A stretch of DNA of 64,000 nt, taken from positions 111,235-175,234 of the forward strand of contig JAOSJK010000023.1 of the NCBI GenBank assembly GCA_027494135.1, in the 5' to 3' direction. The translations under genes and the position numbers were made by a program. A model generated the notes under the pieces. The model did not search any database and was not told the origin of the DNA. It was given only the letters and a program-made list of their open reading frames with translations. Every line of letters begins with the position of its first letter. The first letter of the stretch is position 1. Shown here piece after piece: positions 55,620 through 64,000 of this stretch. This stretch comes from Acidimicrobiia bacterium (GTDB taxonomy: Bacteria; Actinomycetota; Acidimicrobiia; IMCC26256; PALSA-610).

Positions 55620-56824
55620 TGGGAAAGCGGGAGGCCGCGATCGCCGGGCTCGCCGAGTGGGCGCCGCAGCGCCGCTGGGACCGCCCGATGTTCTCGATGG
55701 AGGCCGCCGCCGAGCTCGCCGCGCTGGCGCTCGCCGACGCGGACATCGAGCACGGCGAGGTGGACGGCCTGGTGACGGGCCCCGTCTTCGAGTCACCCAT
55801 GTTCGCGCCCTCGGCCCTCGCGGAGTACCTGGGCGTGCGCGCGAACTTCGCCGAGGTCGTCGACCTGGGGAGGGGCCTCGCCGGCGGGCATGGTCTGGAG
55901 AGCGGCGGCGGCCATCGAGGTGGGAGTCTGCGACACGGTCCTCGTCGTCTGCACGACCGTGCCCCAGCCGCCGCAGCCCTCGCGTGGAGGCGGAGCGGAT
56001 CGCGGCCCCGCGCGCATTCCCGCCTACCTGGGGGCGACGCATGGGGATCGCCCCAGGGGCAGTTCGAGCTGCCCTCGGGCCTCGTGGCCGCCACGCCGAG
56101 CTTCGCGCTGATCGCGAGCCGCTACCTGGCGCGCTTTCCCACCGCGCCCGAGACGCTGGCGAAGATCGCGGTGCACGAGCGGGAGAACGCGGCGCACAAT
56201 CCCAAGGCGATCTTCCGCAACGAGCCGATCACGATCGAGGACGTGCTCTCCTCTCGTATGGTTGCGGATCCCCTCAAGCTCCTCGAGGTCGTGATGCCCT
56301 GCTTCGGCGGCGGCGCCGTGATCGTGACTCGTTCGGACCGGGCGGGCCGAGGTCCTCACCGCCCCGTCTTCGTCTCGGGCTACGGTGAGCGGCTCACCCA
56401 CAAGAGCATCACCTACGCCCCCGACCTGGTGGAGACGCCCACGCGCGTCGCGTCGGAGCGCGCCTTCCAGATGGCGGGCGTGGCCCGGAGCGACGTGGAC
56501 GTTGCGCTGCCCTACGACTGCTACACGATCACCGTTCTGCTCACCCTCGAGGATGCGGGCTTCTGCAAGAAGGGGGACGGCGGCGTCTTCCTCGAGGACC
56601 ACGACCTGCGCCACGACGGCGACTTTCCCCTCAACACCCACGGCGGCCAGCTCGGCATGGGCCAGGCGGGGCTGGCCGGCGGTCTGTCGCACGTCACCGA
56701 GGCCGTGCTCCAGATCCAGGGTCGTGGCGGCGAGCGCCAGGTGCGGAGCTGCGACGTCGCGTACGTGAACGGCACGGGGGGCATGATGGCCGAGCAGGTC
56801 GCCTTGATCCTGGAGGGCGCCTGA
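55619..56824 (+). CDS. Thiolase-like (SCP2/Ltp2-type) protein (compensating frameshifts)
   Basis: ATG 55619. REAAIAGLAEWAPQRRWDRP, DIEHGEVDGLVTGPVF, then an extra base at 55867-55875 leads to ASPAGMVWRAAAAIEVG and CDTVLVVCTTVPQPP; a second break in the G5 run at 56030-56034 returns to WGSPQGQFELPSGL. PYDCYTITVLLTLEDAGFC carries the Tyr-Asp motif and NTHGGQLGMGQAGLAGG the HGG motif. No thiolase Cys at the usual loop (SPAGMVW). Corrected length about 400 residues; a DUF35 gene follows at once. Confidence 0.78.
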   Translation: MGKREAAIAGLAEWAPQRRWDRPMFSMEAAAELAALALADADIEHGEVDGLVTGPVFESPMFAPSALAEYLGVRANFAEVVDLGRGLAGGHGLESGGGHRGGSLRHGPRRLHDRAPAAAALAWRRSGSRPRAHSRLPGGDAWGSPQGQFELPSGLVAATPSFALIASRYLARFPTAPETLAKIAVHERENAAHNPKAIFRNEPITIEDVLSSRMVADPLKLLEVVMPCFGGGAVIVTRSDRAGRGPHRPVFVSGYGERLTHKSITYAPDLVETPTRVASERAFQMAGVARSDVDVALPYDCYTITVLLTLEDAGFCKKGDGGVFLEDHDLRHDGDFPLNTHGGQLGMGQAGLAGGLSHVTEAVLQIQGRGGERQVRSCDVAYVNGTGGMMAEQVALILEGA

Positions 56825-56825
56825 G

Positions 56826-57269
56826 ATGGGAACGCGCATGTCCGAGGACGGGCGTCCGTTGCCCGTCCCGAACCCCACCACCGCTCCCTTCTTCGATGCG
56901 GCGCGGGAAGGGCGGCTCCGCCTCCAGCGCTGTCCGCGCGACGGGCTCTTCTTCTACCCGCGGAGCCGCTGCCCCGGCTGTCTCGGCGACGATTGGTCCT
57001 GGGAGGACGTCAGCGGTCGCGGATCGCTCCACGCGTTCACGGTGGACCGGGTGGGACACGATCCCGCCCTCACCCGCGACGTCCCGTTCGCGATCGCGGT
57101 GGTGGAGCTGGAGGAGGGCCCGCGCATGACCGCGCGGATGGTCGACTGCGGCCTCGACGACCTTCGGGTGGGGATGCCCGTCGAGGCGACCTTCGAGACG
57201 CTCGAGGACGTTCCCCTGGTCCGTTTCCGGCCACGCCAGGTGGAGCGGCTGCCGATCGGAGGTGCATGA
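56826..57269 (+). CDS. DUF35 Zn-ribbon/OB-fold protein
   Basis: 147 residues, ATG 56826 one base after the preceding stop. LQRCPRDGLFFYPRSRCPGC has the second CxxC intact but only one Cys in the first knuckle (C-P-R-D), so metal binding may be lost or altered. OB strands HAFTVDRVGHDPAL and PFAIAVVELEEGP follow. Third thiolase-like/DUF35 pair in the window; overlaps the SnoaL-like start (ATGA). Confidence 0.8.
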   Translation: MGTRMSEDGRPLPVPNPTTAPFFDAAREGRLRLQRCPRDGLFFYPRSRCPGCLGDDWSWEDVSGRGSLHAFTVDRVGHDPALTRDVPFAIAVVELEEGPRMTARMVDCGLDDLRVGMPVEATFETLEDVPLVRFRPRQVERLPIGGA

Positions 57270-57697
57270 GCATGGCGAGTACGGAGCAGCGGCTCCAGGA
57301 GCTCGAGGACCGCGAAGCGATCCGGGAGCTCACGGCCCGCTACTGCCACGCCGTCGCGAGCGGCGACGGGCCGGCCATCGTCGCGATGTTCACGGACGAC
57401 GGCATCTTCGAGATGGGGCCGCGCGTAGTCAGTGGCCGTGCGGAGCTCGAGGGCTTCTACGGAGCGGTCTCGGCGTCTCCGCCCATTCCCTTCATCCAAA
57501 ATCACGTGATCGAGGTGGCGGGGGACGGGGCGCGTGGCACCTGCTCGGTGGAGATCCGCCTGGTGCAGGACGGCGAGGCCTACACGGCTGCGGGATGGTA
57601 CGAGGACACCTATCGGCGCGTGCATGGGAGCTGGAGGTTCGCGAGGCGAGACTTCCACGTGTTCCACTGGGTTCCGCTGAAGAAGGGCTGGGGCTGA
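57266..57697 (+). CDS. SnoaL/NTF2-like protein
   Basis: 143 residues from ATG 57266. EDREAIRELTARYCHAVASG, IVAMFTDDGIFEMGP, RAELEGFY and TCSVEIRLVQDGEAYTAAGW then FARRDFHVFHWVPLKKG give the cone-shaped NTF2 fold of hydratases, cyclases and isomerases. In steroid and polyketide-type pathways such proteins act as dehydratases or isomerases. Last gene of the CaiB-amidohydrolase-thiolase operon (from 51884). Confidence 0.75.
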   Translation: MSMASTEQRLQELEDREAIRELTARYCHAVASGDGPAIVAMFTDDGIFEMGPRVVSGRAELEGFYGAVSASPPIPFIQNHVIEVAGDGARGTCSVEIRLVQDGEAYTAAGWYEDTYRRVHGSWRFARRDFHVFHWVPLKKGWG

Positions 57698-57733
57698 GAA
57701 CGCGCCGGTGGGCGGGCGCCGGAGAGCGCCGCG

Positions 57734-58737
57734 TCACGCGATGCGTGGCAGCACCTTGTCGGTGAAGAGTGTGAAGGAGGAGTGACTGAGCGGCGCGCAG
57801 AGCAGGTAGTCCAGATACATCTCCTCCTGGAGCTGCGCGAGGCGGTCCACCAGCCGATCGGGGGTTCCGTAGAGCACCACGTCGTCGAGGTAGCGCACCA
57901 CGGGATCCTGCCGCGAGACGTCTCCCGCGCCAACGGTGCCAGGGGCGATGCCGACGGCCTTCGTCGGGTTCGCGTAGGAGCCCACCGTCCAGGCCGCGCC
58001 GCGGCGTGCGATCTCCAGCGCTTCGCCTTCGGTCTCGGCCACGGCGAGGAGCCGCGCCATCGGGATCTCGCGACCCTCGATCGAGTGTCCGTGCGCCTCG
58101 AGTCGCTCCCTGTAGTGCTCGCGCTTGCGCGCGATCTGGGTGCACGGCGAGTGCGGATCCATCAGGATGGTGTAGCCGCGGCTCGCGGCCCACTCCATGG
58201 CGCCCGGCGACGTCGCGGCAACCCAGGTCGGCGGGTGGGGCTTCTGCGTCGGCTTCGGCAGCACCTCGACTCCTTCGAAGCCCCAGTACCTGCCCTGGAA
58301 GTCGAGCTGCTCGTGCGTCCACGCCGCGAGCACGATCTCGACGGCCTCGCGGAAGCGTTCGGCGCTCTCCTCGATCGGCACTCCGAAGGCCGCGAACTCG
58401 GTCGGGTCGAAGCCGCGGCCCGCGCCCCAGTTGACGCGTCCGCCGGTGAGAACGTCCAGCAGCGCAACCTCTTCGGCCAGGCGCAGCGGGTGGTAGAACG
58501 CCGCGAGGGACACTGCGGTGCCGATGCGCAGCCGCTCGGTGCAGGCCGCCACCCGCATCGCCATCAGGTGGACGGCGGGGCAGACGCTGTATCCGGTGAA
58601 GTGGTGCTCCGCGAGCCACACTGCGTCGTAGCCGGAGCGGTCCATGATGGCAATCCGCTCGAGCGCCCGTTCGTAGACCTGCTCGAGGGGGCCGTCCGCC
58701 TGGGCCAGCTGAAGAACTGCAGAACGCCTGCCTTCAT
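57734..58737 (-). CDS. Luciferase-like (LLM) oxidoreductase (one frameshift near start)
   Basis: True start is ATG 58737, MKAGVLQFFSWPRR, after which one base is missing at about 58694-58704; the restored reading continues DGPLEQVYERALERIAIMDR. Then DAVWLAEHHFTGYSVCPAVH, IGTAVSLAAFYHPLRLAEE, DVLTGGRVNWGAGRG and PPTWVAATSPGAMEWAA, the luciferase-family set. About 335 residues. Divergent from the flavoprotein gene at 58849 across an operator copy. Confidence 0.82.
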
Positions 58738-58758
58738 CGGAGCAGCTCCCGGCTCGTG

Positions 58759-58790
58759 CCACGATCGGAAACGATGATATCCTATCCGAA
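58759..58790. promoter_or_regulatory. Shared 32-bp operator motif (copy 4)
   Basis: CCACGATCGGAAA, six bases, TATCCTATCCGAA: right half-site 12 of 13, left 8 of 13. Between divergent starts 58737 and 58849. Confidence 0.6.
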
Positions 58791-58848
58791 AAAGAACCGG
58801 CCGGGCGAGCACCGCCCGGCCGTGACGACAGGGAAGGGGGCAGGCGCC

Positions 58849-60296
58849 TTGGACACTCGCTTCGCGATCATCGGGGCCGGATGGCCGGGATCCTCAGCGC
58901 CATCAAGCTCCGCGAGACGGGCTTCCGCAACGTCACGGTCTACGAGAAGGCCGACCGGATCGGAGGCACGTGGCGCGAGAACACCTACCCGGGTATTGCC
59001 TGCGACGTCCCCTCCCACCTCTACAGCTACTCGTTCGCACCGAATCCGGACTGGAGCCACCGCTTCTCGCCGGGAGACGAGATCCAGGCATATCTCGAGG
59101 ACGTCGCGCGCTCCCACGACGTGATGGAGCACATCCGCTTCGGAGACGAGGTCACGAGCTGCGAGTTCGACGATCGGGCGTGGACGATCGCGACCGCCAG
59201 CGGACGGCGGGCGCGGGCCGACTTCGTGATCGCCGCGACGGGCGTTCTCCACCACCCGAAGTACCCCGACATCGAGGGCCTCGAGTCGTTCGAGGGAGCC
59301 TGCTTCCACAGTGCGCGTTGGGACCACGGGGTGCAGCTCGACGGCCAGCGTGTCGGTGTCGTGGGCACCGGGTCGTCCGGTGTCCAGATCGTCTCGGACG
59401 TCGTCGACCGTGTCGGGAGCCTGGCGCTCTTCCAGCGGACGGCCCAGTGGATCATGCCGCAGGAGAACCCTTGCTACACCGAGGAGGAGAAGCGGGATTT
59501 CCGCCTTCACCCGGATCGGATGCGGGAGCTTCGCGACGAGATGTCGCGCGGGTTCACCGAGAACTTCTCGAACGCCGTCGTGGATGCCGACTCACCGCAG
59601 ATGGCCATGGTCGAGGAGCTGTGTCGGAAGAATCTCGAGACCAGCGTGACCGATCCGGTGCTGCGCGAGAAGCTCCGTCCCGACTACCGGGCTGCCTGCA
59701 AGCGACTCGTCATCTCACCGGACTTCTATCGCGCAATCCAGCAGCCCAATGCGAAGCTGGTGACCGAGCGGATCGAGCGCGTGGAGCCTCGCGGAGTTCG
59801 CACCGCCGACGGCCGTCTCCACGAGCTCGACGTGCTCGCGCTCGCCACGGGATTCCGCGTCGACCGGTTCCTGCGGCCCATGCGGGTGACGGGCCTCGAC
59901 GGCCGGAAGCTCGACCAGGTGTGGGCGGAGCGCCCGGGGGCCTACCTGTCGATCTCGATCCCCGGCTTCCCGAACCTCTTCATGCTCAATGGACCGAACG
60001 GACCGGTGGGGAACTTCTCCCTGATCGACGTGGCCGAGCTCCAGCTCGCCTACATCCAGCAGCTGATCGAGGTCGTCGTCGCCGGTCGGTGCTGTGGCCT
60101 CTGTGCCAGCGAGGAGGCCGCGGAGCGCTTCGAACGGGACCGCACCGAGGCGGCCAAGCGCACCATCTGGATGAGCGGGTGTCGGAGCTGGTATCTCGAC
60201 GACCGCGGTGTTCCGGCGGCGTGGCCGTGGGCGTTCGATCGCTTCCGCGAAAGGATGGCCGCGCCGGATCTGGCCGACTACGAGATGACCGCGTAG
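58849..60296 (+). CDS. Class B flavoprotein monooxygenase (one frameshift near start)
   Basis: Best start TTG 58849 (AAGGGGG upstream) or GTG 58822: LDTRFAIIGAG, then a missing G at about 58879-58881 and MAGILSAIKLRETGFRNVTV. Restoring G gives the FAD motif GAGMAGI. GGTWRENTYPGIACDVPSHL, a variant fingerprint FEGACFHSARWD (FxGxxxHxxxWD) and VGVVGTGSSGVQIV follow. About 483 residues. Acts as Baeyer-Villiger or N/S-oxygenating flavoenzyme; a ketone substrate fits the cluster. Second enzyme of this class in the window. Confidence 0.85.
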
Positions 60297-60309
60297 CGGA
60301 GGGGGGCGT

Positions 60310-61186
60310 GTGCTCAAGCAGGGATCCCCTCGCTCTCATCGCGTGTCCGTAGGGCAGGGCGGTGTCGAGATCCAGGTTCTCGAATGGGGGACGACGGTCC
60401 TCTCGCGCTGCTCCACCACGCCAATGGCTTCTGCGCGGCAACCTGGGGAGTCGTCGCCGAACGGTTGCGCCCGCACTGGCGCGTGATCGCGATCGACGCG
60501 CGCGGCCACGGGAACTCTTCTCGACCGCAGGGGAATGCGGCCTATCAGTGGCGCGAACTCACACGCGACTGGTTGGCCGTGACCCGGTGGGCGCTTCATT
60601 CGGCGAAACGATCGGCGGTGGACCTGGTCGTGGGCAACTCCTTGGGAGGGGCCGTTGCCCTGCTTGCGGCCGCCGAGCGCCCCGATTGGTACCGGCGCCT
60701 GGTCCTGCTCGACCCGGTGGCCCTGCCCCGGCGGCTCTTCGGGGGTCATGGCGGGGACTCCCTCCGCCGCTCCCGATGGCGGCGCAGGCGCGCCAGCGCT
60801 GCCAGGTCTGGCCCTCCCGGGCAGCGGCTGGGGATGCCTGGCGCGACAAGCCGATGTTCGCGGACTGGCATCCCCGTGCCTTCGAGTCGTATCTGTCGCA
60901 CGGCCTGCGGGACCGGGAGGATGGCCGGGTCGAGCTCGCCTGTTCCGGCGAGATCGAAGCCGCAATCTTCGAGCACACCGGCGGGGTGGACGTGATGGCA
61001 GCGGCCATGGGAGTGGCGGCGCCGACGTGGGTGGTGCGCGCCGGCCGCGGCTACCTCCCGGCCGAGCTCTTCGAGGAGCTCTGCCGCCACCTTCCGGCCG
61101 GCCGCTACCTGGAGCTCGACGGCGGCCATCTCCTGCCCATGGAGGCTCCGGACCGCGTCGCGGAGCTGCTGCTCTCGCTGCCGTGA
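60310..61186 (+). CDS. Alpha/beta hydrolase (two frameshifts)
   Basis: From GTG 60310 (GGAGGGGGG upstream): VSVGQGGVEIQVLEWG, then a break in the G5 run at 60386-60390, then DDGPLALLHHANGFCAATWG (oxyanion), VIAIDARGHGNSSRP, VVGNSLGGAVALLAAAERP (nucleophile elbow GNSLGG). A further break at about 60740-60790 leads to DKPMFADWHPRAFESYLSHG and LELDGGHLLPMEAPDRVAEL with the catalytic His. About 290 residues. Could hydrolyse the ester or lactone made by the preceding monooxygenase. Confidence 0.8.
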
Positions 61187-61216
61187 CGGGGCGGGGGGCC
61201 GCCCACCCCGCAGATC

Positions 61217-62254
61217 CTATGCGGACCCCTGCGCCACGGCCCTGGCGACCGCGCCCCAGCGGTCGAGCGACGCCGGTTCGCGGGCGAAGTCCATCCCGGC
61301 GCTGTACATGATGAGCCGGCCCGCCCGGCCCCGGTAGCGCTCCACGAGCCGATCCGCGAGGTCGTCCCAGCGGGCTTCCACCGTGTAGTACTGGAGCATC
61401 TCGTCGCTGATCACGCCGGACATGCCCGGGATGTCGCCGGCCTTCTGGCGCTCGCGGAGTCGCGCGGTGGTGCCCTCGAAGCCGAGCAGGTCGAACTGCA
61501 GCGAGTAGTTGGGAGTCGAGCCGTAGAAGGCCACTTGCTGGCGGCACAAGGCCCGCGACGCCGCCCGCTCCTCCTCGTTGTCACCCACGACCGTCAGCAC
61601 CGGCACCAGCAGCTCGACCTCGGCACGATCGCGTCCCGCGCGCTTCGCGCCCTCGGCCACCGCGGGCTCCACGATGTCGGTCAGGTACTTCATGCTGTGA
61701 AGCGGGTGGATGTGGATTCCATCACACAGCTCGCCCGCCATGCGGAGCATGTAGGGCCCCACGGCAGCGACGTCGATCGCCGGAGCCGGATACTCGATCG
61801 GCCCGGGCGACCACATCGGATTGAGCAATGTCAACTCGTAGTACGGGCCGCGGTGATCGAGAGGCGCTTCGCCCTGGAATGCGCGGAAGAGGGCTCGCAG
61901 TGCGGCGACGTAGTCGCGCATGCGGGGGCCAGGAGGGTCGAACTCCGCCCCGTATCGCCGGGTGACGTGCGCCCGGACCTGGGTGCCGATGCCGAGCCGG
62001 AAGCGGCCGCGGCTCGCGTCCTGGAGCTCCCAGGCCGTCGCCGCCGTGATCGTCGGGCTGCGCGGGAAGGCGACGGCGATGCCGGTGGAGAACTCCAGAC
62101 GTTCGCTGGCCAGGGCCGCCGCCGCCACCGAGAGGTAGGCCGTGCGACCGGCCTCGGTGAACGTGATGCCGCCGAACCCGGCGCGCTCGACATCGCGGGC
62201 GAGGCGCTGGATCGCGTGAAGCTCGCCAGGGCCGCTCATCAGGTTGACACGCAC
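61217..62254 (-). CDS. Luciferase-like (LLM) F420-type oxidoreductase
   Basis: 345 residues from GTG 62254 with AAGGAGG seven bases before; intact. VERAGFGGITFTEAGRTAYL, LEFSTGIAVAFPRSPTITA, DASRGRFRLGIGTQVRAHVT and IDVAAVGPYMLRMAGELCDG match the group of LLM proteins predicted to use F420. Divergent from the thiolase-like gene at 62384 across an operator copy. Confidence 0.85.
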   Translation of the reverse strand: MRVNLMSGPGELHAIQRLARDVERAGFGGITFTEAGRTAYLSVAAAALASERLEFSTGIAVAFPRSPTITAATAWELQDASRGRFRLGIGTQVRAHVTRRYGAEFDPPGPRMRDYVAALRALFRAFQGEAPLDHRGPYYELTLLNPMWSPGPIEYPAPAIDVAAVGPYMLRMAGELCDGIHIHPLHSMKYLTDIVEPAVAEGAKRAGRDRAEVELLVPVLTVVGDNEEERAASRALCRQQVAFYGSTPNYSLQFDLLGFEGTTARLRERQKAGDIPGMSGVISDEMLQYYTVEARWDDLADRLVERYRGRAGRLIMYSAGMDFAREPASLDRWGAVARAVAQGSA

Positions 62255-62300
62255 GCTCGTCCTCCTTCTCCGATCGCGGCCCCCGGTAGGGAAACACCAT

Positions 62301-62332
62301 ATCCGATCGGCAACGATGTGATAGTATCGAAC
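62301..62332. promoter_or_regulatory. Shared 32-bp operator motif (copy 5)
   Basis: ATCCGATCGGCAA, six bases, GATAGTATCGAAC: 9 and 8 of 13 to the consensus, between divergent starts 62254 and 62384. Confidence 0.5.
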
Positions 62333-62383
62333 ATCGCCGTCGCAGTCGCGGTCCATGAGGGGTCGGGCAGGGGAGGTTCGAGA

Positions 62384-63867
62384 GTGGCGATCGATCCGGC
62401 ACGAACGCCGGTCCTCGTGGGCCTGGGCCAGTCGATCGAGCGCGAGGCACTCGTCTCCGTCGTCGACCTGACGGAGCGGGCGGCGTGCGCCGCCTTCGAG
62501 GATGCACCGGGGCTCGCAGACCACGTCGAGCGACTGACCACGGTGTCTGCGGTCTTCTCGCCCAGCGGGAAGGCGCCTTCCACGGATCTGGCCCCCTCGA
62601 CTTGGGCTCTCCGGCGTCCGCTGCGAGACGACGACTCCCGGCGGCAACACGCCGCAGTGGCTGGTCACGCGCGCAGCCGAGGAGATCGCCGCGGGGAGGT
62701 TGCGTGCCACGCTCGTGGTCGGTGCGGAGGCGACGCGGTCGATGCGCGCGGCGGACCCGGACGCGAGCTTCCTGGGTGCCTCACGGGGCAAGGGGACCGA
62801 CGAAGGAGAGCCAGAGCCGGTCGTCGGTCCCTCGATGAAGGGTGTGCTCTCGGAAGCCGAGGTAGCGGCCCGCCTGGTCCGGCCGGCGGAAGTGTATCCG
62901 GTCTTCGAGGATGCGCTGGCCGCGTCCGCCGGCCGGCTGCCGGCCGAGCAGCGACAGCACCTCGGCCGGCTGCTGGCCTGCTTCACCCGCGTCGCGGCCG
63001 GGAACCCCTTCGCCTGGTTCCGTGACGAGCTCTCCGCCAGCGATGTCTCGCAGCCGTCCGAGACGAACCCCCTCACCGCGGAGCCCTACACCAAGCGGAT
63101 GAACTCCTTCCCGAACGTCGACCAGGGTTCGGCCCTGCTGATCGCGTCCCTCGAGCCTCGCCCGCGCCGCCGGTCTCTCCGATCAGTGCATCTTCCCCTG
63201 GGCGGGCGCCACCAACACCGACGTGGCACCCGCCATGCGGCGCCACCTCGACGACTCACCCGCCATCCGCGCGGCGGCCGGGAGGACGTTCGACGCGTGC
63301 GGCGTGGGCATCGACGACATCGACTTCATCGATCTCTACTCCTGCTTCCCGTCCGCATTCCAGGTGGGCGCAAGGGCCATCTGCCTCTCCCCCGACGATG
63401 CTCGCGGCCTCACGCTGACCGGCGGCATGCCGTTCTTCGGGGGCCCCGGGAACAACTACACGAGCCATGCGATCATCTCGGCCGCCCTCAGGCTGCGCGA
63501 ATCGGGTCGCCTCGCCTACGTGGCCGGCAACGGGGGCTTCCTTTCGAAGCACTCGGTGGGGATCTACGGAAGCGAGCCGCCGCCGGGAGGCTTCCGGAGC
63601 CTGGACACGTCGAAGGAGCAGAGCGCCATCGACGCGGCCGCCCTTCCCGTCGCGTCGGAGGCGTCGGGCGAGGCGACGGTGGTCGCCGGATCGGTCGTCT
63701 ACGCGCGCGACGGATCGGTCGAGCGTGTCCCCGTGATCGCCGTGCTCTCCGACGGTACGCGCATCGTGGCGAACGCCGCTCCTTCCCTGCTCCCGAGCCT
63801 GGCCGGGTTGAGCCTCGCAGGAAGCCGCATCGCGGTCTCAGGATCGCCTCCCGTGTACGTGCTGTAG
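62384..63867 (+). CDS. Acetyl-CoA acetyltransferase-like (thiolase fold), two frameshifts
   Basis: GTG 62384 with GGGGAGG upstream. RTPVLVGLGQSIEREAL opens the fold; an extra base in the C5 run at 62592-62596 leads to LGLSGVRCETTTPGGNTPQW and LVVGAEATRSMRAADPDAS; a second break at about 63153-63164 leads to AGLSDQCIFPWAGATNTDVA, DFIDLYSCFPSAFQVGA, LTLTGGMPFFGGPGNNYTSH and VAGNGGFLSKHSVGIYGSEP. About 493 residues, the long type with a C-terminal OB-like region (PVIAVLSDGTRIVANA), so it may need no separate DUF35 partner. The classic Cys loop reads TTPGGNTPQ, without Cys. Confidence 0.8.
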
Positions 63868-63884
63868 ACAGGAGGCAGGCGTCG

Positions 63885-64000
63885 ATGCCGCTCGATCCCC
63901 AGGCCAAGGCAATCCTCGAGCAGCTCGGAGGGGGTCCTCCTCTCGACCTCTCGCAGGTCCCCGCGGCGGTGATGCGCGAGGGGTTCCGGAACCTGATGCC
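63885..64000 (+). CDS. Alpha/beta hydrolase or esterase N-terminus (cut by window end)
   Basis: ATG 63885, GGAGG 10 bases before. MPLDPQAKAILEQL then PPLDLSQVPAAVMREGFRNL resembles the cap helices at the start of HSL-type esterases. No active-site residue is inside the window, so the call is tentative. Confidence 0.45.
   Translation, partial: MPLDPQAKAILEQLGGGPPLDLSQVPAAVMREGFRNLM

Overview
The window is high-GC bacterial DNA with short or overlapping gene junctions (ATGA, GTGA, TGATG). Several features point to a Gram-negative host: an IncP-like VirD2/TraI relaxase, a TraF-type S26 peptidase, a VirD4/TraG coupling protein and a soluble lytic transglycosylase. The catabolic half (thiolase-like/DUF35 pairs, luciferase-like flavoenzymes, CaiB transferases, P450, Baeyer-Villiger-type flavoproteins) resembles uncultured high-GC Proteobacteria or related phyla. 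I cannot fix the taxon from sequence alone.

Region 1 (45-12509, all minus strand) is a compact operon. It encodes an excisionase-like HTH protein, a SNF2/RapA-type helicase with a C-terminal DUF3883-like domain, a small Mrr-N-like winged-helix protein, a DUF1156 adenine methylase, a reader-plus-PD-(D/E)XK nuclease, and a DUF499-type AAA ATPase. This has the architecture of an anti-phage modification/restriction island. The methylase is split by a 1707-bp IS1380-family element with a 4-bp TTAA target duplication; removing the element and one TTAA restores the frame exactly.

Region 2 (12651-26379, minus strand) is the backbone of a mobilizable plasmid or integrative element: lytic transglycosylase, a small accessory protein, TraG, relaxase, a small protein, TraF, a candidate oriT, a replication initiator, 21-22-bp iterons, a ParB-like partner and ParA. 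A complete two-gene Gabija system (gajA-gajB) sits between traG and the relaxase. Upstream of parA is an unusual GGCC-rich array (about 26398-27123) that includes six degenerate 24-bp tandem units; it may be a partition site.

Region 3 (27264-30823) is more accessory cargo: a DUF4238 protein, a membrane J-domain protein, an AbiE-type toxin-antitoxin pair whose toxin has lost its normal C-terminus, and a two-repeat orphan CRISPR-like array. The element seems to end between about 30.8 and 31.3 kb.

Region 4 (31371-64000) is a catabolic cluster in several divergent operons. It has two acyl-CoA ligases, four thiolase-like proteins (three paired with DUF35 Zn-ribbon/OB proteins), four luciferase-like flavoenzymes, amidohydrolases, an AOR-family oxidoreductase, two class B flavoprotein monooxygenases, a P450, an enoyl-CoA hydratase, an alcohol dehydrogenase, two CaiB/BaiF CoA-transferases and two alpha/beta hydrolases. 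Together they suggest oxidation, ring or side-chain opening, CoA activation and aldol or thiolytic cleavage of a cyclic or branched substrate (terpenoid, steroid or alicyclic); the substrate is not identifiable. At least five of the divergent promoters share a 32-bp palindromic motif, TTCCGATAGGRTA, six bases, TAYCCTATCGGAA, implying one regulon.

About 20 single-base indels interrupt otherwise well-conserved genes. Many fall in G/C runs and several occur as compensating pairs, so residual sequencing error is a serious alternative to real gene decay.
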